DNA from: Bacteroidia bacterium
Lineage (GTDB): Bacteria; Bacteroidota; Bacteroidia; B-17B0; Aurantibacillaceae
Assembly (NCBI GenBank): GCA_016787445.1
Contig: JAEUTQ010000016.1
Span: 58,656-122,655 of the forward strand
Direction of reading: 5' to 3'
DNA: 64,000 bases
In this document: one piece after another, positions 37,131 to 45,847 of the stretch
Layout of the letters: every line of letters starts with the position of its first letter
Position numbering within the stretch: position 1 is the stretch's first letter
The notes under the pieces: generated by a model
Told to the model about the DNA's origin: nothing
The model's database searches: none
Seen by the model: the letters and a program-made list of their open reading frames with translations, nothing else
Position numbers and translations under genes: made by a program

Positions 37131-38033
37131 TTGCAAACACATTACGAAATATTAGGAGTTTCAACTAGCGCTTCCGACGAGCAAATTAAAGCGGCTTTCC
37201 GACGATTGGCTAAGCTTTATCATCCTGATAAAAATCCCAATGGAAAGGAGCAGTTTGAGAAAATCCTCACCGCTTACGAAATTTTAATCGATAGTTCCAG
37301 TCGCTATAAATACGATCAGCGATTGAAAGGTTTTGTGAGCAGCGATACCGTTAAAAAAAAGACACAAAGCAGCGGCCAAAAAAACTGGAGCTTTAATGAA
37401 GAGGAATTAAAACGACGACAATACTATCAGGAATATTACAAAAAGGAATATGAGAAGTATGCGAAGGCTAAAGTAGATTCAAAGTCCGGCAGCACTTATA
37501 ACGAATACAAGTATATTTTATTTGCGGCACCGCTTGCAGTTGCACTTTTACTTTTTATCATTAATGCATTTAATTCAAACGATGAAACAAATTCTTCCTC
37601 TGAAATTGAGAAAGTACGTTATGAGGAAATTAAAATGAGCGCAGACCCTTACACATCGTTTTTTAAATTACCCATTTATGATACAGTTGTGAGTCGCGTG
37701 CTTGAAATAAAGAATACATCCGATTTGGATTTTATCCTCAACATTTATACCACTGAAAACAAATTCGTGAGAAGCTGTGTGATTAAATCAGGTTATGTTG
37801 TACAAATAGAACAATTGCCCAATATTTTGACGCATATTAATCTAACGGCCGGCACACAATGGAATGGAGGCAAGGAGTATAAAACATCTGATGTAATTGG
37901 CGGTTTTGAAGACTCGAAGGGTTTTTATTCACTTGATCTGTCTAAAACCAACGGATGGTCTTTTTCGCTTAGTGATACGCTTTTAAAAACTATTCCTAAA
38001 CTTACGGAAGCGGAGTTTTTTAAACGAGATTAA
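37131..38033 (+). CDS. Membrane-anchored DnaJ-domain protein
   Basis: The N-terminal J domain (about 1-65) contains the HPD motif (LYHPDKNP) needed to stimulate DnaK. A charged Lys/Tyr-rich helix, one transmembrane segment (about 127-146) and a C-terminal extracytoplasmic domain follow. The J domain is cytoplasmic. The Gly/Phe and zinc-finger regions of classic DnaJ are missing, so this is a type III J-protein. There is no ATG: the start is TTG at 37131 (or 37122), immediately after or inside the T run of the upstream terminator. It is convergent with gldH, with a TTAA stop overlap at 38030-38033. Confidence 0.82.
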   Translation: MQTHYEILGVSTSASDEQIKAAFRRLAKLYHPDKNPNGKEQFEKILTAYEILIDSSSRYKYDQRLKGFVSSDTVKKKTQSSGQKNWSFNEEELKRRQYYQEYYKKEYEKYAKAKVDSKSGSTYNEYKYILFAAPLAVALLLFIINAFNSNDETNSSSEIEKVRYEEIKMSADPYTSFFKLPIYDTVVSRVLEIKNTSDLDFILNIYTTENKFVRSCVIKSGYVVQIEQLPNILTHINLTAGTQWNGGKEYKTSDVIGGFEDSKGFYSLDLSKTNGWSFSLSDTLLKTIPKLTEAEFFKRD

Positions 38034-38515
38034 TTCGCTTTTGATTTTTTAATTTCCATTCCGAAATCCATTATCATAGGTAATGGATCTGTACGCATCG
38101 CTTGTTCAAATGTGAAACTGTATTTGCCTGTTAATGGAAAGCGCACACTTTTTTTCAGAGGGATAATGGCATCAAAAATATCGCCGGCGCCATTGCCTTG
38201 CCACTCACCTTTGCCGTTCGCTAGAACACATTCTAAGGTGTCAACTGTTGTTTTTCCGTCGGGGTAGGTAGTCGTTAAGAATAAAAATAAATTGCTGTAA
38301 GGATAAGAATCGGCATGACGTACCAGTAAACTTATGTCGTGCAAGGAACTTCCGTCGGTTACTTCCGTTTCGAAAGTGAGTTTGTTTTTTGCATACCACT
38401 CATTGTTTTCAAGATTTTGATACTTGCTGTATACAATACCGTTATTGCATGCCGACAAAAAAGTAATAATTATCGCAACAAAAACTAGTTTAATTATTTT
38501 TTGGCTTATTGTCAT
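38030..38515 (-). CDS. gldH: Gliding motility lipoprotein GldH
   Basis: A 161-residue lipoprotein with lipobox FLSAC, followed by [17 protein letters not shown], a pattern characteristic of GldH. GldH is required for gliding in Flavobacterium and is found in T9SS-bearing Bacteroidota; its mechanism is unknown. The ATG at 38515 gives a proper lipoprotein signal. The same frame is open for another 285 bases upstream, but that part only shadows the low-complexity tail of the ricT-like gene. The start lies 26 bases inside that upstream gene, so the two are translationally coupled. Confidence 0.9.
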   Translation of the reverse strand: MTISQKIIKLVFVAIIITFLSACNNGIVYSKYQNLENNEWYAKNKLTFETEVTDGSSLHDISLLVRHADSYPYSNLFLFLTTTYPDGKTTVDTLECVLANGKGEWQGNGAGDIFDAIIPLKKSVRFPLTGKYSFTFEQAMRTDPLPMIMDFGMEIKKSKAN

Positions 38516-39914
38516 TGGGAGTATTGCCTTTTTGCTGGTTACCTTTATTAGGATTTGGCTTGTGCTGGTGTTTTTGTTGTGGCTTATTTGAATTAGGCTT
38601 GGCGTTTTGTTTATTGCCTTGTCCTTGTTGTTGTGTTCCTTTGTTTTGTTGCTGATTATTTGGTTTGTTTGAAGCACCCTGTTGTTTATTTCCCTGAGTT
38701 TGTTGTGGATTGTTGGGCTTCTTGTTTCCGCCTTGTTGTCCGCCTTTATTGTGTTGAGGTTTTTTATTCTTGTTTTTATTTTGATTTTTTCTCGAATCAA
38801 AACGCGTTAAGCTATCCTGACCAACTACATTTTGGAAATCAGGTTCCTTCACGGCTATTTTAGCTGAGCTGTAATCTTTTGCTTCCGCTAAATCTTCCGG
38901 TTTTTCACCTTTAGCATTGAGCTCTAATATTTCTTTAACACGCTTAATGCTTAAGGGAATAAAAACATCTGTATCGGTTGTATAAGACCACCATAGCAAT
39001 CGTCTGAAAATATCAGTTTTTTGCAAAAAGGCATCACCTTTCTGGGTGTGTAATTTTTTGTTATCTATCTGAGGAAATTCTTTGAGCGCATCCTGATAAG
39101 CATCCAACTCATAATTCAAACAACACTTCAGTTTGCCGCATTGTCCGGCTAATTTAAGTGGATTTAACGATAACTGCTGGTAACGTGCCGCAGAGGTACT
39201 CACCGTTCGGAAATCTGTTAACCAAGTACTGCAACAAAGCTCGCGACCGCATGCACCAATAGCACCTAATCGCGCTGCTTCTTGTCGCGCACCAATTTGA
39301 CGCATTTCAATACGTACTTTGAATTCTTCCGCTAATTTTTTAATCAGTTCACGAAAATCAACACGCTCATCTGCGGTGTAATAAAATATAGCTTTAGATT
39401 TATCGCCTTGGTACTCTACATCACTTAACTTCATTTGTAAGCCAAGCTGTAAGGCAATGGTACGGGCTTTGTACATGGTAGAAACTTCCAAGCTCTGTGC
39501 TTCACGCCATTTATCAATATCCTGTTGTTTAGCCTTACGATAAATCTTTTTAGTTTCTTCACTGTCAAAACTAACACCCTTCTTCTTCATTTGAAGGCGC
39601 ACCAGTTCTCCTGTTAAGGAAACTACGCCTATGTCATGCCCCGGACTTGCTTCAACAGCTACTACATCGCCAACATTAAGAGCAAGGGTATTTACATTTT
39701 TAAAAAAGTCTTTTCGGGAATTTTTAAAACGGATTTCAACCATGTCAAACGCTTGCTGACCGGCAGGTAAACTCATGTTTCCTAACCAATCAAATACATT
39801 TAACTTATTGCAGCCACCTGTTGTGCCGCATGAACCGTTATTATTACAACCTGCGGGGATTCCGCTACCTGTATTGTGATTTCCTCTTCCTGTATTACAA
39901 TTTCCGCAACCCAT
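38490..39914 (-). CDS. RicT-like PSP1-domain protein with Asn/Gln/Lys-rich tail
   Basis: A 474-residue PSP1 (YaaT/RicT) family protein. The core (about 50-300) carries the family cysteines in GACGRELCCSTWL and AGQCGKLKCCLNYE. In Bacillus, RicT with RicA and RicF forms an iron-sulfur complex that aids RNase Y. Two parts are unusual: a Cys/Asn/Gly-rich N-terminus (CGNCNTGRGNHNTG) and a disordered tail of about 100 residues made almost only of Asn, Gln, Lys, Gly and Pro. Adjacent gldH overlaps by 26 bases. Confidence 0.88.
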   Translation of the reverse strand: MGCGNCNTGRGNHNTGSGIPAGCNNNGSCGTTGGCNKLNVFDWLGNMSLPAGQQAFDMVEIRFKNSRKDFFKNVNTLALNVGDVVAVEASPGHDIGVVSLTGELVRLQMKKKGVSFDSEETKKIYRKAKQQDIDKWREAQSLEVSTMYKARTIALQLGLQMKLSDVEYQGDKSKAIFYYTADERVDFRELIKKLAEEFKVRIEMRQIGARQEAARLGAIGACGRELCCSTWLTDFRTVSTSAARYQQLSLNPLKLAGQCGKLKCCLNYELDAYQDALKEFPQIDNKKLHTQKGDAFLQKTDIFRRLLWWSYTTDTDVFIPLSIKRVKEILELNAKGEKPEDLAEAKDYSSAKIAVKEPDFQNVVGQDSLTRFDSRKNQNKNKNKKPQHNKGGQQGGNKKPNNPQQTQGNKQQGASNKPNNQQQNKGTQQQGQGNKQNAKPNSNKPQQKHQHKPNPNKGNQQKGNTPNDNKPKNN

Positions 39915-40027
39915 ATTCTTTCTAATATCAAATCACTAAGGTAGCTCATTTTTACGGCTTTTCAAATGCGGAAAAATTAATTATAAAACGGCGGATGTGA
40001 ATTAAATAAAGCTCTTATTTTTATGAT

Positions 40028-40435
40028 ATGAATTATTGGTTGATTAAATCAGAGCCTTCTGCTTATAGTTGGGAGCAATTTAAAAAAGATAAGAAAACAG
40101 CTTGGACCGGAGTAAGAAATTATGCTGCGAGAAATAATTTACGCGCGATGCAAAAGGGCGATTTGTGTTTGTTTTATCATAGCAATGAAGGTTTGTGTAT
40201 TGTAGGAATAGCAGAGGTGGTGAAAACAGCTTATCAGGATCCTACAACAGCGGAGGATGCCTGGGTATGTGTAGATGTAAAGCCGTATAAGCAATTAAAG
40301 AACCCGCCTACTTTAGCTCAATTAAAAGCCGACCCGCTTTTAAAAGACATGCAGTTTGTGAGAATCGGACGCTTATCTGTAAGTGTTGTAAAGAAGGAAG
40401 AGTTTGATAAAGTTTGTCTCTTAGGCGGATTATAA
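40028..40435 (+). CDS. EVE-domain protein
   Basis: A 135-residue single-domain EVE (PUA-like) protein with NYWLIKSEPSAYSWEQF, WTGVRNYAARNNLRAMQKGD and FYHSN motifs, close to the thymocyte nuclear protein 1 type. EVE domains bind modified bases in DNA or RNA. Here it is a standalone domain with no restriction or helicase partner nearby, so a housekeeping role such as tRNA or rRNA modification sensing is as likely as defence. It is closed by a symmetric terminator. Confidence 0.92.
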   Translation: MNYWLIKSEPSAYSWEQFKKDKKTAWTGVRNYAARNNLRAMQKGDLCLFYHSNEGLCIVGIAEVVKTAYQDPTTAEDAWVCVDVKPYKQLKNPPTLAQLKADPLLKDMQFVRIGRLSVSVVKKEEFDKVCLLGGL

Positions 40436-40436
40436 A

Positions 40437-40468
40437 ATAAAAAAGGCTATCGTTACGATAGCCTTTTT
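40437..40468. terminator. Bidirectional terminator between EVE gene and response regulator
   Basis: GGCTATCG (40445-40452) pairs with CGATAGCC (40456-40463) around TTA, with A and T runs on either side. Confidence 0.92.
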
Positions 40469-40487
40469 ACTTTCATTTATTTTCTTC

Positions 40488-41189
40488 TTAAGAATTCACT
40501 AATAATTTGAATCCTTTTCCGTGAATGTTTATGATTTCCACTTTAGGATCGTCTTTTAAATACTTACGCAACTTAGCAATGTAAACATCCATGCTTCGTC
40601 CGTTAAAATAGTTATCGTCGTGCCAAATGGTTTTTAAAGCAAAGTTTCTGTCAAGCACATCGTTTTTATGTACACACAATAAACGAAGTAACTGACTTTC
40701 TTTCGTTGTAAGTTTTTGGTCTTGTCCGCCGTGCATTAAAACCTGTTTCTCAGAATTGAAAGTATAGTTGCCAATATTAAATGACGACTCATCACTATCT
40801 TGTGCGCGCTGTTTATTACTGCGACGTAAAACCGCGTTGATACGCACCATCAATTCTTCCATGCTAAATGGTTTTGTGATATAATCATCACCACCGGCAT
40901 TAAATCCTTCGATAGTATCTTCCTTCATGCTTTTTGCAGTGAGGAAAATGATTGGAATATTTTTATCGTTTAAACGGATTTCCTTCGCTAAGGTGATGCC
41001 ATCTTTGTGCGGCATCATAACGTCTAAAAGTAAAAGGTCAAAAGTACCTTTACAAAATGCATCGTATCCCTTATTTCCGTCGTCGGCTAACTTTGTTTCG
41101 AAACCTTTAGCATTCAGATATTCTTCCAATAAGGTACCTAAACTCGGGTCATCTTCTACTAAAAGTACTCTGGTTTTAACTGCGTCCAT
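40488..41189 (-). CDS. OmpR-family response regulator, RprY-like
   Basis: A 233-residue regulator. The receiver domain has phosphoacceptor Asp56 (DLLLLDVMMP), acidic DD at 13-14 and the KPFSMEEL switch region. A C-terminal winged helix follows (about 135-230, with NYFNGRSMDVYIAKLRKYL). It closely resembles RprY of Bacteroides, an oxidative-stress and metabolism regulator (from memory). It lies 51 bases downstream of its kinase. Confidence 0.9.
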   Translation of the reverse strand: MDAVKTRVLLVEDDPSLGTLLEEYLNAKGFETKLADDGNKGYDAFCKGTFDLLLLDVMMPHKDGITLAKEIRLNDKNIPIIFLTAKSMKEDTIEGFNAGGDDYITKPFSMEELMVRINAVLRRSNKQRAQDSDESSFNIGNYTFNSEKQVLMHGGQDQKLTTKESQLLRLLCVHKNDVLDRNFALKTIWHDDNYFNGRSMDVYIAKLRKYLKDDPKVEIINIHGKGFKLLVNS

Positions 41190-41240
41190 AAATCAAAATT
41201 TTAAATAAAATTAATCATAAATCGAGCCAAAATCAGTGTT

Positions 41241-42770
41241 TTAACATTTATTATCAAATGGTAAAAACACCTTAAATGTGCTCCCTTTTCCGAGTTCACT
41301 TTGTACACTTATCTCACCGCCATGCTTTTGCACAACCGCTTGTACATACGAAAGACCTAATCCGAAGCCTTTTACATTGTGTACGTTACCTGTAGGTACG
41401 CGGTAAAACTTATCGAATATTTTTCGCTGGTTTTCTTTACTGATGCCGATTCCGTTATCTTTTATAGAGATATTGATTCCGTTCTCAGCATCTTCCGTTT
41501 TTACACAAATTTCAGGCGCATCTTTCGAGTACTTAATTGCATTATCAATCAAATTGAAAATAATATTTGTAAGATGCACTCTGTCGGCCTGCATTTTTAC
41601 TTTTGTAGCATTCAATTGAGTATTGATTTTTCCGCTGCGGTGATCAATTAATAAATGTGTATTGTTGATGGCAGTGTTTATGATTTCGTGTATATCGAGC
41701 TCGTTTAATTTTAGTTTAAACTCACCTTTATCTAAAATGGCAGTTTGTAAAATGCTTTCTACCAAAACGCTCAAACGCTTATTCTCATCTTTAATCATTT
41801 TTAAAAAGCGTGCTTGCTTTTCAGGTGTTTTCACAACAGAATCATCTCCTAACATTTCTGAAGCTAATGAAATGGTGCTAATCGGAGTTTTGAATTCATG
41901 CGTCATGTTACTGATGAAATCATTTTTAATAGCCGATAATTTTTTCTGACGCACAATGGTGGCAATAAAATAGTAGAATGAAAAAATCAGAATCACGATT
42001 ACCATCCCCGACACCATTAACATGGGCCCCATCGCTTTTAAAATATATTTCTGCTGATCAGGAAAATAAACAGTTAAATACTGCGGCTGAATGTAAATAT
42101 TATTAGGCGTCAGATTTACTTTAAATCCTAAACCCATCGAATCCACTTCCGATTCCGCTTCACTTAAGTTGTTTGATTTAATGCTTCCCGGATATTGTGA
42201 TGAAATAGAGTAGTAATACTTCATTTGTATACCCTGATCACGCAATTCTTTTCGTAAGATTTCATCCAGTTTGTCTTTATCAATGTTTGGTTTATAATTC
42301 TTGTAAACATTAATAATTTCTAACTCATCATAAATATCATTTACAATATCAGTTTTTTGTTTAATGAGTTCGTTTCTTACGTTCTCGATGGCTTTCGCTG
42401 TATCAACGTTACGTAAATCCGCCGGAATTTCTTTGTTGTATTTTATACTCGTATCCGTGCGTAAAAATTCTTTCTGCGAATAAAGATTAGTAGATACACC
42501 GTTGGAATCGGTACTCAGAATGGAATAAATTTTTACTTTATTTCCGTCGCTAACACCTTGGGTACGTTTTACCTTTTTAGAAATTTTATCGGCATAAACA
42601 TGCTTTTCCAATTTACGCGAAGTGTTGTTTAAAGCGTCATATACTTTAAGGGCAAACTGATCCACTTTTAATTCGTGGTCGTTCCTTATCCAGTATAATT
42701 GAATAACAATGAGCGCCAGGAATGCCAGAGAAACTACAACAGATATTACACTTACATTTTGCTTATTCAC
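41241..42770 (-). CDS. Sensor histidine kinase, RprX-like
   Basis: A 509-residue kinase. It has transmembrane helices at about 8-28 and 249-272 with a periplasmic sensor region between, then a HisKA domain with phosphoacceptor His291 (SNMTHEFKTPIST) and an HATPase_c domain with N, G1 (DNGIGI) and G2 (GFGLGL) boxes. It pairs with the downstream regulator and resembles RprX. The start is GTG at 42770, with a -7 promoter element only four bases upstream, so the pair is read from a predicted leaderless mRNA. Confidence 0.9.
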   Translation of the reverse strand: MNKQNVSVISVVVSLAFLALIVIQLYWIRNDHELKVDQFALKVYDALNNTSRKLEKHVYADKISKKVKRTQGVSDGNKVKIYSILSTDSNGVSTNLYSQKEFLRTDTSIKYNKEIPADLRNVDTAKAIENVRNELIKQKTDIVNDIYDELEIINVYKNYKPNIDKDKLDEILRKELRDQGIQMKYYYSISSQYPGSIKSNNLSEAESEVDSMGLGFKVNLTPNNIYIQPQYLTVYFPDQQKYILKAMGPMLMVSGMVIVILIFSFYYFIATIVRQKKLSAIKNDFISNMTHEFKTPISTISLASEMLGDDSVVKTPEKQARFLKMIKDENKRLSVLVESILQTAILDKGEFKLKLNELDIHEIINTAINNTHLLIDHRSGKINTQLNATKVKMQADRVHLTNIIFNLIDNAIKYSKDAPEICVKTEDAENGINISIKDNGIGISKENQRKIFDKFYRVPTGNVHNVKGFGLGLSYVQAVVQKHGGEISVQSELGKGSTFKVFLPFDNKC

Positions 42771-42774
42771 GAAG

Positions 42775-42782
42775 CAAAGATA
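42775..42782 (-). promoter_or_regulatory. -7 promoter element for the two-component pair
   Basis: The minus strand reads TATCTTTG, an exact TAnnTTTG match, with four bases to the GTG start of the kinase gene. Confidence 0.5.
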
Positions 42783-42802
42783 ATATAAATAACAGGCTTA
42801 AA

Positions 42803-42836
42803 ATAAAATACCCGGACGTTGAGGTCCGGGTATTAA
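42803..42836 (-). terminator. Terminator after the T9SS cargo gene
   Basis: AATACCCGGAC (42807-42817) pairs with GTCCGGGTATT (42824-42834). The minus strand continues into a T-rich tract. The kinase gene promoter lies only about 20 bases further on. Confidence 0.88.
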
Positions 42837-42857
42837 CAAAATTAAACTTTTAAAACC

Positions 42858-43811
42858 TTATTTGGTGATGAAAAATCTTTCGGTATAAACCTTACCTTCT
42901 GAGCTAATTCTTACAAAGTAGGTTCCGGCCGGTAATGTGTTTAAGTCAAGCTTAGCTTTTTCATTTGGAGCTACTTCTTTGTTTTCAACTGCAACAGTTG
43001 TTCCTAACACATTCACAACTTCAATTTTAGAATAATTCAATTTTTTTGCATCAATGTATATGATTCCGTCTTGAGAAGGATTCGGGTATACTTTAAACGA
43101 TGCGTTTAAATCGTGAGTAATGTCAGCAATACCCGAGCCAATCGTTGCCAGTCCGTTGAAAATTACTGTGTCTATACGGAATGTACCCGCAACGTTCTCT
43201 GCATTCCATGCATAAAAGCGGAAACTATAAGGAGTGGTTTGCCCTGAAAAATTAGGACCGCTTAAATTAATTGTGCTTCCCTTTTGCTGAATAGTGTTAC
43301 TGGTGGCATCTAAATTCCAGAAAAAGATATTACTACCAACTACAGAGATAGCAGTATTGCTTCCTACTGATGCAGGTAAATTATTTGCATAGCTATCTTT
43401 ACTAGAGCGAACCGACCAGTTACGAGGACCGGTACTTGAACGTAACATGTTAAAAGTAATTGAAGTTAAATCAACACCATAGTTAGTTGCTGGTGTTAAG
43501 GATACTTCATAATATTTTCCCGGGTTGATTGCGCCGGTATAAGTAGCATAGGCATCATTTCCGTTTGTGATGCTCACATCCCATCCTGAAAATGAAAATA
43601 CGCCGCCTGCCGACGGTGCTGTACCTGTTCCTACTGCCACGAAAGATCCGAAGGTTAATCCGGTTGCTGTTGGCGGTGGAGTTGGATCTGTTGGTCCTGT
43701 GCTTGCTGTTCCTGACATAACGCCGGAGAATGGATACATTCCACTAAATGCTTGCGAGAAAACGCTAAGACTTAAAAATAAAAGTGATGCTGATAGTAAA
43801 TTTTTAATCAT
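42858..43811 (-). CDS. Secreted protein with T9SS type A sorting domain
   Basis: A 317-residue cargo protein. It has a signal peptide ending VFSQ, a Pro/Thr-rich linker (PTDPTPPPTATG), a beta-sandwich region (about 45-220) and a C-terminal sorting domain (about 235-317) with VYPNPSQDGIIYID and LNTLPAGTYFVRI. It is predicted to be exported by T9SS. No catalytic motif is seen. I use ATG 43811 rather than a TTG eight codons upstream. A -7 promoter element (43833-43840) lies 21 bases before the ATG. Confidence 0.87.
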   Translation of the reverse strand: MIKNLLSASLLFLSLSVFSQAFSGMYPFSGVMSGTASTGPTDPTPPPTATGLTFGSFVAVGTGTAPSAGGVFSFSGWDVSITNGNDAYATYTGAINPGKYYEVSLTPATNYGVDLTSITFNMLRSSTGPRNWSVRSSKDSYANNLPASVGSNTAISVVGSNIFFWNLDATSNTIQQKGSTINLSGPNFSGQTTPYSFRFYAWNAENVAGTFRIDTVIFNGLATIGSGIADITHDLNASFKVYPNPSQDGIIYIDAKKLNYSKIEVVNVLGTTVAVENKEVAPNEKAKLDLNTLPAGTYFVRISSEGKVYTERFFITK

Positions 43812-43832
43812 GATTAAGTATTTTTGGTATTC

Positions 43833-43840
43833 CAAATGTA
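43833..43840 (-). promoter_or_regulatory. -7 promoter element for the T9SS cargo gene
   Basis: The minus strand reads TACATTTG, an exact TAnnTTTG match. It overlaps the upstream TTG alternative start, which favours the ATG at 43811. Confidence 0.45.
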
Positions 43841-43856
43841 GTAAAAAAAGCCTTTG

Positions 43857-44873
43857 ATGCGGATTAAGTTATTGTTAATAATTGTTGTGGCAGGATTAAG
43901 TGCAAGGTCGCAAAACGAGAACGGCTTGGTTAATTGGCTCACTATAAAGGAGGCACAAGAGAAAAATAAAACGGCACCCAAGCCGTTTCTGATTGATTTT
44001 TACACGGATTGGTGCGGATGGTGTAAGCATATGATGAAAACCACGTATTCCAATCCAGGTTTGGCGGGCTATATTAATCAGAACTTTTATCCTGTAAAAT
44101 TTAATGCTGAGACAAAAGACACAGTAGAATACCAAGGACAAAAATATTTTTCTACATCAACTGCGCCAAAAACACCACATCAATTGGCTTTAAAGTTTTT
44201 GGGTAACAATTTAAGCTATCCTTCCACTGTATTTGTAACAAATAATTACGAATACAATTTACTCACACAAGGTTTTTTAGACGAGAAGAAAATAGAGCCT
44301 GTATTAATTTACATTCTCGAAAACGTGTATCGTAGTTGTCCGTTCGAAGATTTCTCGGCAGGATTTAATCACGCATTCTATGATACAGTTTATGCTAAAA
44401 CGCCTGTGAAGTCTTATAGCGTTAAGGAAGTACTTGAATTAAACAAAAAGAAACCAAAGAAAATTTTAGTGAATCTTTACACTAATTTTTGTAATTCCTG
44501 TAAAGTGCAAAAGGCAACAACTTTCAGTGATACACTTATTGCAAATTACATCAATAAGAATTTTTACCTGGTTAATTTTGATGCAGAATCAAACGACACT
44601 ATTTTGTTTAACGGCAAAAAGCATTTTAAGCAAGTAGTGAATGGTTATCCGTTTAATACGTTTGCAGTGGAGGTAACGGCCGGAAGATTTGCATTGCCTG
44701 CTGTGGCAATATTAGATGAAAAACTACAGGTAATAGACGTTCTGCAAACCTATCAGAATCCGAAAAGTTTAAAACCAATACTTTATTTTTTTGGCAGCGA
44801 CCAATACAAAACTAAAAAGTGGACTGATTTTATTGCGGAATATAATAACCCAACACCAAAAAAGGCTAAATAA
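43857..44873 (+). CDS. Exported protein with two tandem thioredoxin domains
   Basis: A 338-residue product with a signal peptide ending about ARSQ and two thioredoxin-like domains. The first has CGWC (C53, C56) and the second CNSC (C212, C215). Each is followed by the same NxxFYxVxFxAE pattern, showing internal duplication. The first motif looks like an efficient reductant and the second like an atypical one. It would act on disulfides or haem-protein maturation in the periplasm. The start is ATG 43857. The next gene, a polytopic membrane protein, begins two bases after the stop. Confidence 0.87.
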   Translation: MRIKLLLIIVVAGLSARSQNENGLVNWLTIKEAQEKNKTAPKPFLIDFYTDWCGWCKHMMKTTYSNPGLAGYINQNFYPVKFNAETKDTVEYQGQKYFSTSTAPKTPHQLALKFLGNNLSYPSTVFVTNNYEYNLLTQGFLDEKKIEPVLIYILENVYRSCPFEDFSAGFNHAFYDTVYAKTPVKSYSVKEVLELNKKKPKKILVNLYTNFCNSCKVQKATTFSDTLIANYINKNFYLVNFDAESNDTILFNGKKHFKQVVNGYPFNTFAVEVTAGRFALPAVAILDEKLQVIDVLQTYQNPKSLKPILYFFGSDQYKTKKWTDFIAEYNNPTPKKAK

Positions 44874-44875
44874 GA

Positions 44876-45847
44876 ATGAATAACGACCGCATCAATTATA
44901 TAAACACCGGATTGATTGTACTTTCTTGTATTGTTGCGTTTTTCATTCCGTTCGAATTATTTTTATTTTCATACGGTGTACTGGGCCCGTTGCACTATTT
45001 AACCGAAATCGGCTGGCTTCATAAAAAGAATTATTATACTAAAGGCAAATACGACTTTTTGTTTTTAGTGGTGTTGTGTGCCATTTTATTTTATATCAGT
45101 TTCATAAAACCTACACGCGACGCAACTCTTGTTCCTGATTTAATGTTGTTTGGTTTTTTAATCTCACTCATTTTCGTATTTGTTAAAGATTGGTTGTACA
45201 GAGGTGTACTCGCGCTTCTTACCATTGTGGTTATTGGTTTTCTAAACAACTCAAACAGTTATTTCATGTGGATAGGTGTGTTTTTACCTACCATTATTCA
45301 CGTGTTTATTTTCACCTGGTTGTTTATGTTATATGGTGTTTTAAAAGAGAAATCAAAGTCAGGATTTATTTCTGTTATTGTTTTAATAGTTTGCGCGATT
45401 TCTTTTTTTGTGATTCAACCAAATAGTTTAAATTATACTGTGAATGCATACATTCAAGGAAGTTATAGAATGTTTGACTTATTGAATTTCTACCTCATTA
45501 ATTTTCTGCATTTAGATCAATTACAGGATGTGAGTGAGATTTTTAAAACCAATGCTGGATTTGTGGTGATGCGCTTTATTGCCTTTTCTTATACGTATCA
45601 CTATTTAAATTGGTTTTCTAAAACCTCTGTGATCAAGTGGCATCAGGTGCCAAAGAAAAATTTGATTTTCACATTAACGGTTTGGTTAATTTCTGTTGGG
45701 CTTTATATTTATGACTACAATGTAGGGATGCATGCCTTATTCTTTTTAAGTTTCTTGCATGTGTTCTTAGAATTCCCTTTAAACTTTGTTTCGTTTACCG
45801 GAATAGGAAAAGAAGTATCGTTGATGTTAAATCAACGTAAGAATTAA
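44876..45847 (+). CDS. Polytopic membrane protein, function unknown
   Basis: A 323-residue protein with about eight or nine hydrophobic helices and several histidines near helix ends (GPLHYLTEIGWLHKK, SYTYHYLNWF, MHALFFLSFLHVF). That pattern recalls metal-binding membrane oxygenases or desaturases, but I cannot place it in a family. It is co-transcribed with the tandem thioredoxin gene (2-base gap). Its stop overlaps the convergent ThiE-like gene by TTAA (45844-45847). Confidence 0.7.
   Translation: MNNDRINYINTGLIVLSCIVAFFIPFELFLFSYGVLGPLHYLTEIGWLHKKNYYTKGKYDFLFLVVLCAILFYISFIKPTRDATLVPDLMLFGFLISLIFVFVKDWLYRGVLALLTIVVIGFLNNSNSYFMWIGVFLPTIIHVFIFTWLFMLYGVLKEKSKSGFISVIVLIVCAISFFVIQPNSLNYTVNAYIQGSYRMFDLLNFYLINFLHLDQLQDVSEIFKTNAGFVVMRFIAFSYTYHYLNWFSKTSVIKWHQVPKKNLIFTLTVWLISVGLYIYDYNVGMHALFFLSFLHVFLEFPLNFVSFTGIGKEVSLMLNQRKN

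Noticed and set aside
38030..38800. A 256-codon minus-strand reading frame beginning inside the ricT-like gene
   Set aside because: The part before 38515 is a frame-shadow of the low-complexity tail. The lipoprotein signal of GldH fixes the start at 38515.
40028..40435. EVE-domain protein as part of a defence island
   Set aside because: No restriction, helicase or other defence gene lies nearby, so a standalone housekeeping protein is the simpler reading.
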